64,000 nucleotides of DNA from Ulota crispa (GCA_963920765.1 OY987250.1:1674001-1738000), one strand, 5' to 3'; shown: positions 50,926-63,234, counted from the stretch's first letter. The notes: generated by a model not told the origin, from the letters alone. Numbers and translations: made by a program.

Positions 50926-51757
50926 ATACATACAATTACTCATTGACAAAAGTTTACATGTTTTTGAAGGTTTTATCAAAAGCTAGGATGTGCGCACTTA
51001 CAACATATTGTGCACAATCAAAATTTGAAATCCCAACCACTAATAATTTTCCATAAATTTCATTTTAAAATTAGGAAAAAGACATTAAAACACTCAACAC
51101 CAATAATTTTTTACGTTTTGTATATGAAAAATACAACATAGTTGATTGAAATTGCATACACATATATTTTGCCAAAAAAAAAAATGCCATTATGGAGGAC
51201 CAAATCCCAATCAATGTGCAAGAAAATTAGCTGCTTATTCATTGTTAGTGAGTGGAATCGAGAAAAAAACCAATTACATTTCAAAATTGTCGACAAAAAC
51301 ATCGATTAAATTTTACTAAAAAATCTAAGTATAGAAAAATATCCGACTCATTCCGGAAGAAAATCGGTTGAATACGAAAAATGCCGGTTTTTAACTGGTA
51401 AAGGCCAAGAAAATTCCCGAACTCTGATCCCAATTGAATTTTTTTGAAAAGAGCGAATATAGGATGGCAATTCTTTTTATCCACCAATTGCATCTCCAAG
51501 GGATTTATGTCTTCCGAAACTCCCACGCGGCTCGTCAGCAAACCCATCCAGTTGTCATTTGCCAGAAGATAACAACCACGTCAGCTGTCACCAGGACCGA
51601 AATAACAGACACGTGGCGAGACCTCACACCCGATCTCGACAATCTCTGAAATCCTCTTCGTTCTCACAAGCTACGATCTCAACCTTTGGATCATTTAGGT
51701 TACCCAACGGTCCAGATTTCGTCGTCTTGCTCTCTTCGCCAATCCCGGCGGAAGGCA
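50926..51757. other. Intergenic to Qa-SNARE promoter/leader
   Basis: 50926-51400 is AT-rich with nothing recognised. From about 51530 the sequence becomes GC-richer (CCACGTCAGC, CACGTGGCG), including a CACGTG G-box core near 51611. This is consistent with the promoter-proximal region of the Qa-SNARE gene. The transcription start is not determined. Confidence 0.45.
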
Positions 51758-51826
51758 ATGGCGCGTTTGAACCGGCGATGGAGCCTTTCGAGGGCGCTTG
51801 AGCTCAGACGGGTGTGCCTCGGTTAG
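51758..51826 (+). CDS. Possible upstream ORF in Qa-SNARE leader (22 aa)
   Basis: ATG at 51758 opens a 22-codon frame, Arg- and Leu-rich (begins MARLNRRWSLSR), ending at TAG 51824-51826 in the GC-rich leader region. Whether it is transcribed with the SNARE gene is inference from position. It is not a recognised conserved peptide. Confidence 0.25.
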   Translation: MARLNRRWSLSRALELRRVCLG

Positions 51827-52072
51827 GCTCTAATACTAACTGCTTCAGTTTCAAATTTCCTTATATCGACGCGGATTAACAGCTTGTGTACAGGTATGCG
51901 TTTTCCTAGGGTTTAATGCCGCAATTTTGAGTTATTATTATGCGCAAACAACCAGTTCTAAGTAAACTTCATTGTCGGTAAAAATTCTTCTTATGAATGT
52001 ACTTGCTTAGATCAATATCGTAGCCTTATTCTTTTGATTTTGATTATACGTGTTTTTCTGAGAGTCGGATCG

Positions 52073-52810
52073 GGAGTGTCGGATCCAGAGCTTAAGAATC
52101 GATCATCTTGCTTTGGTTTCAGAGAAATTGGTGCCGGATTGAATTAAGGACACTACCTAGGGTTTTATGGACTTAATTGCTGGTGATGGACCGGTAGTGT
52201 CGGATCCAGAGCTTAAGAATCGATAACCTTGCTTTTCTTTTATATTCTTTTGTCTGTGTGTTATTATGTGTATGCGTTTTAGTCTTGGTGTTGATGTTTA
52301 TATGATTAGGTTTCAGAGAGATTGGTGCCGGATTGAATTAACGACACTAACTAGGGTTTTATGGTTGGAGCAATGTCACACTATTATTCTTTTGTTTTTG
52401 CTTATACGTGTTTTTCTGGGAGAGTTGGATCGGGAGTGATGGATCGATAGTGTTGGATCCAGAGCTTAAGAACCGACCATCATGCTTTTTCTTTCGTATT
52501 CTTTAATCTGTGTTATTACATGCGTGTGTGTGTGTGTTGATGTTTATGTGTGTTAGGTTTCAGAGAGATTGGTGCCGGATTGAATTAATGACACTAATTA
52601 GGGTTTTATGGACTTACTTGCTGGTGATGGATTGGTAGTGTTGGATCCAGAGCTTAAGAATCGATCATCTTGCTTTTCTTTCGTATTATTTTGTATGTGT
52701 TATTACATGTGTGAGTGTGTGTGTTGATGTTTATATGAGTTAGGTTACAGAGAGATTGGTGCCGGATTGAATTAATGATACTAACTAGGGTTTTATGGAC
52801 TTACTTGTTG
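52073..52810 (+). repeat. Tandem repeats in Qa-SNARE 5' leader or leader intron
   Basis: GGATCCAGAGCTTAAGAA occurs at 52081, 52202, 52455 and 52643. Each copy is followed by CAGAGAGATTGGTGCCGG (variants) and TAGGGTTTTATGG. Longer units contain TTTCGTATTCTT and a GTGTGT tract. Spacing is irregular (121, 253 and 188 bp). TTAGGTTTCAG before each GTGCCGG block resembles a 3' splice site, so an exon-like segment may be multiplied. Confidence 0.85.
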
Positions 52811-53042
52811 TTGAATTTAGGGTTTGCTACGTTGAAGATATACTTCGTTCTCACTATACTCTTGGCGGAGAGTGATGTTATTTCTGATGAATGTGTCGCT
52901 CAGGAGATTGCAGCTCATCATTGGGTGGAGTGAACTGGAATTTATTGCTTTTTCAATAGTACAGAGATCTCTTTATTTGATCAGGAGTTTACGGTTATTG
53001 ACTTTTTGTAAGTTGGTTGAGTTATAAGAGCGGTAGACAAGG

Positions 53043-56000
53043 ATGAGTTTTTTAGATATAGAAGCCGGGGGTCGTCCCCCCGGTCGCAGGCAGCAGGATT
53101 CGACGCAAGCGCTTGCATCGGGAGTGTTTCAGATTAACACCGCTGTATCTTCATTCAAGCGTCTCGTTGGTGCTTTGGGCACTCCTAAAGACACTCCGGC
53201 CCATCGTGAAAAGTTGTAAGATCTCTCCTCTGAAACTCGAGCAACTGCATATCTGTAATGTTTTCTATCAATGCCTTGCCAAAGGGAATAAGGTAGCAGC
53301 ATCCATAATCATCAAATTAAGGGTTTTGAACATGATGGTTATTAATAAACATCTAGCAAATTATTGGATCCTATTAGCAAGAGAAAATGATGAGTTTTCA
53401 CTTTTGAATGTAGGGAAAATTTCATGGCTACCCCTGAAGTTTGCAACATTTTCACAGATACCCCTGCTTTTTCAGAAATATTACAAATACCCTTGGACCA
53501 AAAAATTTAGTCATTTGCTTTGTTGTGCACGTCACTTCTCTTTTTTCTTTGTGCGCACGCATTCAACAAGAAAGTGGTTTGCGCACAAAGAAAGAAAGGA
53601 AGTGGCATGCACAACAAAACAAATGCCTGAATTTTTGGTCCAAGGGTATTTGTGATATTTCTGAAAAAGCAGGGGTATCTGTGAAAATATTGCAAACTTC
53701 AGGGGTATCCATGAAATTTTCCCTTGAATGTATCATTTGGATACTGTGAGAATAAGTTAGTGAATTTTTAAAGAGCCAACTGCGATTGCACCTAATACCA
53801 ACACTAAGGTTTCATGTTCACATGTTGTACATCCTTGTAATTACATTATTCACTTCCACAGATTTTCCAACATTTTAGAGGTGATGGTATATGGGTACAG
53901 TGATGGTTATGGGTGTTGCTACCTTACCGTACTTTTAGCAGCATTTTCCAATTATCATTGGAGACGCTTAAGTTATTGTTCTACTTCGACATGTTGGCTA
54001 GCAATAGTCAGCGCTTTTCTGTTGTTTAATGGAAACGTGCTGGCACTCTATCGATGGTGGCTTGAGGTTCTCTTTTAAAGAGTATATCTGATGTCTGCTG
54101 GATCATTCAGAGCTGAAATTACCAAAAAATTTCAGGTCTTGAGATTGTGAGTTACAATATTTTTCAAGTGTTGGAAAGAGGACTCGGCTACATGTTTTCA
54201 TACGTGGCACTTCGTGAATTGAACTTTCTTAGGTTTCTACCTTTCGGCACTATATGAATGTGTATGCTTTCTCAGGCACAAAACGAGGCTGCACATAGGA
54301 CAACTCGCCAAAGAAACAGGCTCGAAGTTGAAGACGGCTAGTGATCATGATCACAACAAACCTGTTCAGGTATGCCTTTTGGAATCTTTATCGACTAACC
54401 TTGAGCTCATGCGTGAGAATCTGTCATTCTTTTGTCCTCCTAGTATTTTTCAAAATGCCTACTTTTGTAAATAATTTAGTCTTGTTGTAAGCAGTGATTT
54501 AGTGGATTATCACTAAATGACTTCGTCGATGTGAACAATACAAACTTTTATGCATTAATGGCCGAGTGCATGGCTTTCTTTTATGCTAGGTGGCTTGTTT
54601 TTGGTTTTCTGTAGAAATTCAAGGGCGATCCAATTTTCTGCGCAGGGTAATAAGAAATTGAGCGATGCTAAACTTGCGAAGGACTTTCAAGCTGTGCTTC
54701 TGGAGTTTCAAAATGCCCAGAAAATAGCGCAGGAACGGGAAAAGACGTTTGCACCATTTGTTCCTGAAGATGTACGACTATCAAGGTTTGGGCTTCCATT
54801 CATTTTCAACTTTGAATATTTCCAGGTGCTCTTATTTTGGCATATGTACTTGCACATGCGTGCTGCAGAGTAGTTTAGTCTTTAAGGACTAGGTGGTTGT
54901 CTCTTGGACTGTCTTCTCAGTAAGGCAATCTTATTAAATCAGGGTGTCTTACTTTTTACTGGTGAATCCATTATCGAGTAACTCGAGAGTTCATTCATCT
55001 GGAATCAACCATTTCAGATGTGTGGGATTAGCTGAATTTATAGAAGCTTGGTGGGTGGCATGAACTTTACTTACAGTTCTAATCCTGTAATAGATTAATT
55101 GATTCCCAAATTATAGCATGAGTCTCTTAACAGTCTGACCGTTGGGAGATTGCTGCCCTGTTTGGCATCTTTCAGCTTACCACTTGCTATCAGCTAAGCC
55201 GTGAACATGAACAGCAGATTAGGTGTGAAATGCTGTGTTGCACTGGCCCGAGATGTGGATATATTCACCTAAACCAGTTTTTTCGGCCTTTCAAGACTAA
55301 TGAGATGAGTGGTCTTCTGCAGTCAATATTCTGGCGATTTGAAGTCAGCGCCAGAGGAAAAGCAGTACCAACTCTATGCTGGACAAAAATCGTAAGGCGT
55401 CAGCTACTCTTACCCTCCAGCTTTGGTGCCTCTTATCAAGGTGCCGGTGTAGTTTGTTCTCTATTTTCTCGAAGACGTAGAACTGTATTGTTGTATCACC
55501 TGCCTGCTGAAGTGGTACGAGTATTAACCTTTGCAGGCAAGACTTTATCCAACTGGAGAACGAAACAGTTTTCAATGAAGCAGTGATTGAAGAAAGAGAG
55601 CAAGGCATACGGGAAATACATCAACAAATTGGCGAAGTGAATGAGATTTTCAAGGATTTAGCTGTTCTCGTTCATGATCAAGGCTACATGATTGGTATGT
55701 GACTTAACCGATATCTTATTCTCTTGCTTCTTGTTTAACTATGTATATAGTCACGAGTCATTATTTTTCTTGTGATATGAATTAGTGGGAATGTAATGTA
55801 AGTTCTTGTGAGTGACAACTGCTTCTGCTGGTGCAGATGATATTGACTCGAATTTACAAGGTGCTGAAGCTGCAACTGATCAAGCAAATCGCCAGCTTGC
55901 AAAAGCTTCCAATAGTCAGAAGTCTGGAACAACACTGGTAATTATCTTTTACCCTGACCTCTTTAAAACCACCAACTTCTTAATCACATTTTTTATCTCT

Positions 56001-56638
56001 CTAACCAAACCCTAACTGATTACTCTGTTCAAGATTCACACTTCTCTGATTTGCACTCTGCCATATCACAAGAAGTTACATATAGATTGAAATTTACGGG
56101 TTTCAGCAAGTGTGAAAAGCATTATAGAACATCATTAAGCCTCTTGCGACCCCGATTACTTTTTCGATGTTACTTTCATTTGCAATACTATGTTGACGCA
56201 ATAGAATTATGTGCATTTTGGCCGCCTAAACTTTTGACCTTTAAGATGCCTGGGTGTACTTCTAACAGAATTTTACTGTGAATAATCTCGGGGACGCTGT
56301 ATTTCCGTAGTGAAATCCCGTCTCAATCATTACCCTTCTGTTCACACCTTTCTTGTCCTGAAGACTTACATTAGTGGTAATGTTGGTAACTATTGGCTAG
56401 AGTAAACGTGACTCTTCATGAACGACTGTGCATTTTCAAGTAGATGAAAAAAACTATCTCCAAAAAACATGAATGGAAGATTTTTAAGTGTTTCTGTGGT
56501 TTTGCTATACACTCAAATTTGTTTATGGTATTGTGCTGGATGCACTAATTATTTTGTTGGTGTTTTCTGCAGACTTGTATGATTTTGGTAATTGTAGCAA
56601 TGGCGGTGCTTGTGCTGCTCCTCTTCCTGGTTAGGTGA
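53043..56638 (+). CDS. SYP2: SYP2-type Qa-SNARE (vacuolar/prevacuolar syntaxin), 7 coding exons
   Basis: Exons 53043-53215, 54276-54369, 54646-54771, 55345-55391, 55537-55694, 55837-55937 and 56573-56638 splice in frame to 254 aa. The N-terminal Habc-like region contains [38 protein letters not shown] and [20 protein letters not shown]. The SNARE motif (about 165-220) is [20 protein letters not shown], then [20 protein letters not shown], with the zero-layer Gln at about 195. A single C-terminal membrane anchor of about 18 residues ([18 protein letters not shown]) ends one residue before the stop. Plant SYP2 proteins (PEP12/VAM3 types) act in fusion at prevacuolar and vacuolar membranes. The linker between exons 4 and 5 is about ten residues shorter than I expect, so a missed microexon is possible. 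Intron 1 contains a MITE. Confidence 0.9.
53413..53723. mobile_element. Foldback MITE, GGGAAAATTTC family (copy 4)
   Basis: A 311-bp element in intron 1 of the Qa-SNARE gene. Its inverted ends begin GGGAAAATTTCATGG, and it is flanked by a perfect 9-bp duplication TTGAATGTA (53404-53412 and 53724-53732). Closely similar to the copy at 17860-18173, including the central GCGCACAAAGAAAGAAAGG palindrome. Confidence 0.95.
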
Positions 56639-57257
56639 TGGATGTCTACCTCATTTTTGACATTTGACTGGGGGCTTCTGATAACGCGTAAGTTCTGAGG
56701 TTGCTCTAGTTGGCATATTTTTAAAATAATTGTAGAACCAGGTATACCAGGTATTGTATTTCTACTAGTCCTAGCATTTTGTGTTGTTCAAGGTGAACCT
56801 TGTTTTTTGAAATCGTGCCAGCTGTGGTACAAGCAATTCTCGGTTTCGAGTTACTATGGCTCAGCTAAATTTTGTAGTAGTAATGTCCTCGCAATTTTGG
56901 TATTTAACCTGTTGATGTTTTGAGGGAGATTTTTCAGTAAGATAGAACTACTTCATACAGTGCATTTGAGCTCACTTGCATACAGTCAGGTTTTCATTTC
57001 TAGAGGAACAGAAATGATGAGTTTCAAAGAACGTAATTTTTCTGGAGAGTATTGGTAAGTTTTGCTGATTTTTGAAGGAGTAGGGTTGTACTTTTGTCGC
57101 AGAAATTTTCAAAACATGATTTGTCCATTCTTGTCGAAGTTTTGTGGATAGTATTTTGATGCAAAGTAGGCGCAATCATTCGAAAGCTCATGCCTCTTGT
57201 GAAACTAAACTACAGTTCTTGTATTACCGGTAGTCCACAAGTTGTTGCAACATAACC
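56639..57257. other. Qa-SNARE 3' flank
   Basis: Follows the stop codon and presumably includes the 3' untranslated region. No further exon or element recognised before the foldback at 57267. Confidence 0.4.
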
Positions 57258-57266
57258 ATAAATTTT

Positions 57267-57640
57267 GGGAATTGCTAAAGCCACACCCCAAGGTATGCTT
57301 TGAGCATTAAATGCGAGAGTTTGATGCTGCTTTTCTTGATTTGGATCAAAAGATGTGTTTCACCTCTATCATCCTCAGGTTATATTTGAAAATTTTGGAG
57401 ATGTTTGAATTTGAAATAAAAAATATAGGATTTTTGAATTACTTAAATCAAAAACACATAAAAAAAGTACCAATGAGGCAATAAAAGTTCAACAAAAATT
57501 TATACTTGTTTTTCTTTCTTTCAAGCAGGTGGTAATGCTGTGAGCCTGTGACTAAATGAATGATGAACCACTTGAATATAAAAAAATAACATTAAATTCT
57601 CAAATTACATGCTCATGGGGGTGTGGCATTAGCAATTCCC
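57267..57640. mobile_element. Foldback element, GGGAATTGCTAAAG family
   Basis: The ends GGGAATTGCTAAAGCCACACCCC and GGGGTGTGGCATTAGCAATTCCC are inverted with two mismatches. The flanks ATAAATTTT and CAAATTTTT are an approximate match only. 374 bp, non-coding, AT-rich interior. Confidence 0.72.
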
Positions 57641-58122
57641 CAAATTTTTTCTTCAATAAGAGCTCCTTTAAAATTACAACAATAGAATGAGCTACATTGA
57701 ATATTACATTTAGGTTGCCCCACATTAATTCCTAGATATTGCACACTATGTAAATATTTACTGCTGCTACAATATTTTTCATCAAACGTTATTGCAGCAA
57801 ATTGCAAAAAGATAAATGGCTTTCAATTCATAAACTGTGTGAAATCTTAATATTTAGTGGGTTGCATGTGCCTCCAAGTGGCCAAGTGATGAGTCATGAG
57901 GTCACTTACCTTGTCATGAGGTCACTTACCAAGGTAAGACAACCTAATTGTCAAGGCAACCTAAATGCAATATTTAGTGTAGTTTATTTTGTCATTTATC
58001 CACACTTTTCTATCAAATCATCTTCTAACTATTTGTAGCCTTTTTTTTTTTTTTTTAAATATTGATAATTTTGAATCTTCTAAAAATTGAAAATGAGATC
58101 AATTAAAAAGCTAGAACAAGAT
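57641..58122. other. Intergenic, no gene recognised
   Basis: Contains a direct duplication CATGAGGTCACTTACC (57896-57930) and a GTGGCCAAGTGATGAG stretch. No exon chain. Confidence 0.4.
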
Positions 58123-59055
58123 TTAACCCCTAAAAGACTGTTGTCCCATTGGGGGATAGGTGGGAGTTTGGGCATGTACCTTTGGATAAGCTACTTTGTG
58201 TGATTTTTTGAAACTTTTATTGAAGGTGGGGAATTCAAAGGTCTACGCGGGCATCTACTTTTTTCCTCATTCCAACAATTATTGAAGAAGTTATGCATGA
58301 AAATCTGACAAGCAAGGGAGGACTGCTCCCTTGGGTAGCCCAAAAACTTCTTTAAAAATTTCATTTTTTTAAAAATTAAAATTTGAAATTGGTTCTTTAG
58401 ATTTTTTCATAGGTGAGAAGCTTTGAATCATTCAATTTCAATCAATGACATGAAAGTTATGAGGAGTTTTTGTTTGCGGGCAATTATGGATTCTCTACTC
58501 TAAAATAAACTTTGAAGTCCTTTGTTTTACTCAATTTTCATTATTTTGGAAAAAAAACAAAACCAAAGGACGTAGGTTGTTTATCACAACATTATAACCG
58601 TTGAGATTTGCATTTTTCATTTCAATAATTGAATTCTTAACAATTTAGTGATTTGACTTATTCTCTACTTTTTACTTATTGATTTTTCCCATGTGTTGTG
58701 TAGTTCCAATTGATTTGAAAATTCTCCCACACATACCTTACTTGATCTCCTACATGGGAAAAATAAAGCGCAAAGTTGCATAGAGCAATTATTTTCATGT
58801 AAGAATGGTCAAAGGCTTCTAAAATTTTGCGGCAGCATGAAAAGAACTTTTCTTTTCACTTTAGATGTAAATATCTCACTCATGTCCATCCAGGATGACC
58901 TGATTTTTTTTCCACAAGTACTTAATCTAGTCTAGGGCAAGATCCTATGGTTGGATTTCCCAAATTTTCAAAAAGATCACCTTTTTACTAACCCCCCAAA
59001 AGTGGCAGTTTTGAGTGATTTTCACTAAAAAATGGCTCAATCCTTTAGGGGTTAA
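58123..59055 (+). mobile_element. TTAA-family element N
   Basis: TTAA at 58123-58126 and 59052-59055 flank 925 bp with ends CCCCTAAAAGACT and AATCCTTTAGGGG. It has all the landmarks of the C/H subfamily and an AGTGA/TCACT hairpin at 59014-59026. It is the closest relative of element H, in opposite orientation. Confidence 0.93.
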
Positions 59056-60917
59056 TCATGCAATTACAGAAATGGGGAGTGGCCCTTGTATTGGACTTGG
59101 TGGCATGAAATTGAGAAATCTTGAGTTGTTAGGGTGTTGTAGAAGTTTGGTTGGTTTGATATAAGTTGCAAGTGTTTGGCTTCACAAATTTAGAAAAGTT
59201 GGTGAAAACATGCACTTTGGTTTGAGAGGGTTAAAAATGAATTTCTTTGAAGTTTGTTTGATGTTGGATAATAAATGCACCATCAAGGTCATTATGCATG
59301 TGAGCTTTAGGTTCTCACTTGTTGCAACAATAAAAGTTCAAATAAATAGAGGCATGTACATGAGCATGTTTGAAAGGGGCCTCATATGCAATAAGATGTC
59401 CTTTTGGATGTACTCAAATAGTGTGCTTTAGTTGTGACCCTCTCATGTAAAGTGTCCCATAGGTAGCTCAAGAATGGATATGAAGTGGTCCTTGAATGGA
59501 CCTCATTAAGTCTTAGAAGAAAAGGTGTGTTTATTGCAAGAGTTTATCACACTCACTTTCCCCTCATTTTTTTACAAGTTGCAAAGGAAAAATTTATGGG
59601 AGACCTAGAGTCACAAATAGTTTTAAAATTCACCAACAATTCAATAATGCTTCAAAAAATGTGAATCAAAATGTGTAACATTGGACAACCATTTCTCTTT
59701 GTTTGAAGATTAGACAAAAATCTTCATATCTTGGAAAGCCCATGAAAGGCAAACCAACCCTTACAGTGACTGTTTTAGTGCACACACCTTAGTTGGTGAG
59801 GCAAGTGGATGTTAATTTGAGGCACTTTTTATAAATGATTCCGTGTTAACATGAGGTACCCAATTAACAACAAAATACAATTCTCAAAGGTCAAGCTTTG
59901 AAGTTGCTAACTAATTTTATGGACCTTACATCATAACAAACTATACAAAATATAATTTAATATCTTGTAATTCTCTAAAATCAAACAAGTGGTTCCTTAC
60001 TCTCATATAAAACTGCTGGGGTGACCATAAACCTTATTTAATGTGTATTGAGAACAATAGTGAAATTATAATTTTCCCATGAAAGCCATAATCTACACTA
60101 ACATTGTGTGATTAGGCACATTAAATAACTAAAGCAACAAAGCAAGAGCATCTTTTCAATAGATGCTAACAATCAAAAAATGATCTCATGTTATTTTGAA
60201 ACAAAAACACAAACCTCTACAATTTAAAAAAATGGATGGGTATGCTACAAATCAAGCTCTAGTACTAAGATATTACATGCAAGTTGGCCAACTCATTTGA
60301 TTAAGCTTATCCAAAGGAAGGTTTTTTTTCTCTCATAATTAAATTTTTGGCCTATCCTTGATGTTTGAGTCTAGATACATTATTTGTTAAGGATTGTGCC
60401 ATGTCATGAAACATTGTCTTATATGAGTAAGCACTGCAAAAATGTACAACATAGTGTTTACGTGCATGCTATTAAAATTTGTCAAATTCATTGTCAAACA
60501 CATAACCTTAAACTCTAATGAATGCAAAGAAAACCTCAATGTTGTACGTTATTTCATCCCTTATTAGACGAAACCGTGTTGCTAATTGTTTCTATATAGT
60601 AGAAAACACCTCTTCATTAAATTCAACATTCTAGTTAAAAGCTAAACATGACAATTGAAATAGGAAAAGAACAATGTCAAAGTACAACGTTGCCAACTTT
60701 ATTCATTCTTTATCAAGGTAGAAAGCATCATAATAGCCATCTAAAGCAAGGCTTGAAATTTATCATAATTTCGACATGTAATTGTCACTATTGAGCAAAT
60801 GAGTTCTTACATGATTGCAAAAGGGTGAGCAAGTGATTCAACTCAATGATTCAATTGGCAATAATTGATTAAACTAATCAGCAATAAAATGTTTACTTTT
60901 CTAAAATAGTACCATGA
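59056..60917. other. Intergenic, no gene recognised
   Basis: 1.9 kb of AT-rich sequence with low-quality short frames (for example 59210-59431). No transposon ends, exons or RNA genes recognised. Confidence 0.4.
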
Positions 60918-60919
60918 TA

Positions 60920-62486
60920 CAGTGACAAACAAAACCAAGTATTCATATAGTGAACTCAAGTTTAACTAGAGTTATGTGGCACTTGATAACATGAATTGTT
61001 AAAGTGAATGATAGAAGTGTGAAAACAACTTGTTCTACTCATGTGTGTGAAAACAAAAGGTGGAAAAGTGATGAAGTGCTTTAGAACCAAGAGTTTGAAC
61101 CACTTAGGGTTTTAGTACTCGTTCAAAGCCGTCCTTTGCACTTCAAAATTTGTTTTCGTGAGTGTTTGCTCTTGTTCTGGAGAGGTTGTTGGTGTGTTGC
61201 AATTCTATGTTTGTGGACTTTGTGGGGATAGTGAGGGTTTTCTATTGTTTGAGTATGGCTCCTGTAATTGAAATGAAGAGAACCGTTGCTTTGTCTCAAC
61301 TTCGGAGCGGTGTCGATACGGAAAGTCACTGTTTCAATTGGTATGAGTCAATTGTGGGTGGCTCATGCAAAAGGAGATTGCTAGAGAGATGGAGAAACAA
61401 AAAGGAGGGCATCCAAAGCATCTTAATGCGAGAGAGAGGCGACGTTGCGCGACCCTACTCATTGAAGGTCGTCTTGAAATTGCGTCAAAGACAACAAAAC
61501 AATTTCAAAGCGAGATAGGTAAAATTGTGTCTGACATTATTGTGAGGTGCTCTTTGAGAGGTGAAGGTTTGGCTGCACGTGTGCAACAGAAAAAACATTT
61601 TTTGGCACGGAGACACGTTTTGGCATGTTTGAGGTTTGCTCAAAGGTATGCAAATTGGACAATTCATGATTGCAAACGTGTTATATTTAGTGATGAGACG
61701 TAGATAAATAGTTTCAATTCAGATGGTAGGTCCTAGGGTTGGATTAGAAATGGAGAGCATGTTCAACTGTAGCATCTTTGTCAAATAGTGAAACACAGTG
61801 GCGGACATATCATGATTTGGGGTTGTATGACAGCATTTGGACCTAGAGCTTGGTATAGGATTGAAGGTATTATGGATAAGCATAAGTACAAAATTATTTT
61901 AGAAAACTTTTTGTGATTTACAATTTGGCATTATAGTATGGATCCAAGCAATTTAGTGTTTCAGCAAGATAATGATCCAAAACACACAAGCAAGTTGGTG
62001 CAAGAATGGCTTAAATTGCAACCATTTGAGCTTCTCCAATGGCCTGCTCAATCTCCAAACTTGAATCCCATGGAGCATTTTTGGGCTCTTTTGAAACGGC
62101 AATTGAATGAGTTTTCTACGCTTCCAAGAGGAATTGAAGAATTGTGGGAGCGTGTGTATACAATTTGCCTAGGTTTTAGTTAGGAGGATTGCTTGACATT
62201 GTATGAAAGCATACCGCAAAGAATTGTTGTTGTATTAGTTGCTAAAGGTTATTGAATGGATTATTGAAGTTCAAGAAGTAAGTTGAACAATACTGAGTAC
62301 TTGTATATGGTTGTAGATTGTAAGTTGTAAGAAATTATATATTTTTTAATTTGATTTATGGTTTTGCATACATGTTCACAACTCTATTTGCTTATGATTA
62401 CAATTTATAGCTCTAAAAAATATTAATTTGTAATTGTATTTTGAAGTTCACTTCTTCAAAATAGTACTCGATTTTGTTCGTCACTG
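60920..62486 (+). mobile_element. Tc1/mariner-type transposon (DD34E), decayed
   Basis: A 1567-bp element bounded by inverted repeats starting CAGTGACRAACAAAAYCRAGTA (left 60920, right end at 62486) and flanked by TA on both sides (60918-60919 and 62487-62488). CAGT termini plus a TA duplication are typical of Tc1/mariner. It contains one transposase reading region on the plus strand, broken by a frameshift and stops (separate entry). Differences between the two terminal repeats are mostly at CG versus CA, suggesting decay of methylated CpG. Confidence 0.93.
61255..62255 (+). pseudogene. Tc1-like transposase pseudogene (DD34E)
   Basis: Reading starts MAPVIEMKRTVALSQLR. A frameshift near 61365-61400 moves it into a frame with REMEKQKGGHPKHLNARERR (the second helix-turn-helix/GRPR-like region), then KKHFLARRHVLACLRFA and CKRVIFSDET (first catalytic Asp). 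In-frame stops follow at 61701, 61734, 61770 and 61914. HIMIWGCMTAFGP lies between, then VFQQDNDPKHTS (second Asp) and SPNLNPMEHFWALLKR (Glu). A further stop at 62181 precedes a C-terminus read to TGA 62253-62255. Exactly 34 residues separate the second Asp and the Glu, giving a DD34E triad as in Tc1. Full length would be about 330 residues. It cannot produce an active enzyme as written. Confidence 0.93.
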
Positions 62487-62488
62487 TA

Positions 62489-63105
62489 TAAACTTTAAAT
62501 AAAAAATAGACATAATCAAACAATACCATAACGTCAATTTCAAATAAATATACAAATACCTTTATTTTTTTGCCTCGCCTCTCCACACAAAAACCAGTAG
62601 TTCCGTCACAACTCCAAAATCTTGCACTTCGGCAAGTCCATTGTCAATTGGAGAACAAATTATTACAAAAATTTGAAAAAACACTGACAATTTTACATTT
62701 TACAAACTTTGAAAAGGAAAGACTTCAAGTACAATGGAATATTTTTTTATTTTTTTATTTTTTTTATTCTTTTCAACTTAAAAAAAATTGCGATTTGATC
62801 TACAATATCTTTCAACATTCGTTTGGATTAAAATTACATTAAACTACTAAACAATGCATGCATGTGAAGCTCAAATGGTAATTGAACAATTCTCATTGCG
62901 TCCATTCCCAACTCTTGCTAACAGCTTTGCGTAACCTCAAATGTAGAAGTGTACAAATGAAGTTGGGATTGATAGCGGTTCTAATCCATTCTACCAGCAA
63001 TAAATTAATTGTAAATAACAGAACTCTAAAAACCCAGGAATGCGTAGAGTATCTCAAGTCCCATCAAAGTAAAAACATAATTTATTTGACAAAGTAAGTG
63101 CCTAA
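62489..63105. other. Intergenic, no gene recognised
   Basis: AT-rich sequence with poly-T tracts. Short plus-strand frames at 62570-63097 have no domain features. Confidence 0.4.
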
Positions 63106-63234
63106 GGGTATGTTCACACTTGGTGTTAGGATAGGTACTACTGAAGGAAAAGGAAAATTAGATGCATATGAACACACCTTTAGATTACATTCATATTGCT
63201 AATACCCCTCCTAACATCAAGTGTGAACATACCC
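63106..63234. mobile_element. Tourist-like MITE (copy 2)
   Basis: A 129-bp element with inverted ends GGGTATGTTCACACTTGGTG and the complementary right end CAAGTGTGAACATACCC. It is flanked by a perfect TAA duplication (63103-63105 and 63235-63237). A 3-bp TAA/TTA duplication with a GGG..GTTC terminus fits PIF/Harbinger-derived Tourist elements. Confidence 0.88.

Noticed and set aside
53113-53655. 180-codon frame overlapping Qa-SNARE exon 1
   Set aside because: It is out of frame with the SNARE exon and continues into intron 1 and the MITE.
61701-62183. Transposase stop codons as evidence of C-to-T (methylation-driven) decay
   Set aside because: Every TAG or TGA can arise by a transition from CAG, CGA or TGG, so the stops alone are not diagnostic. 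The CG/CA differences between the terminal repeats are suggestive but few.
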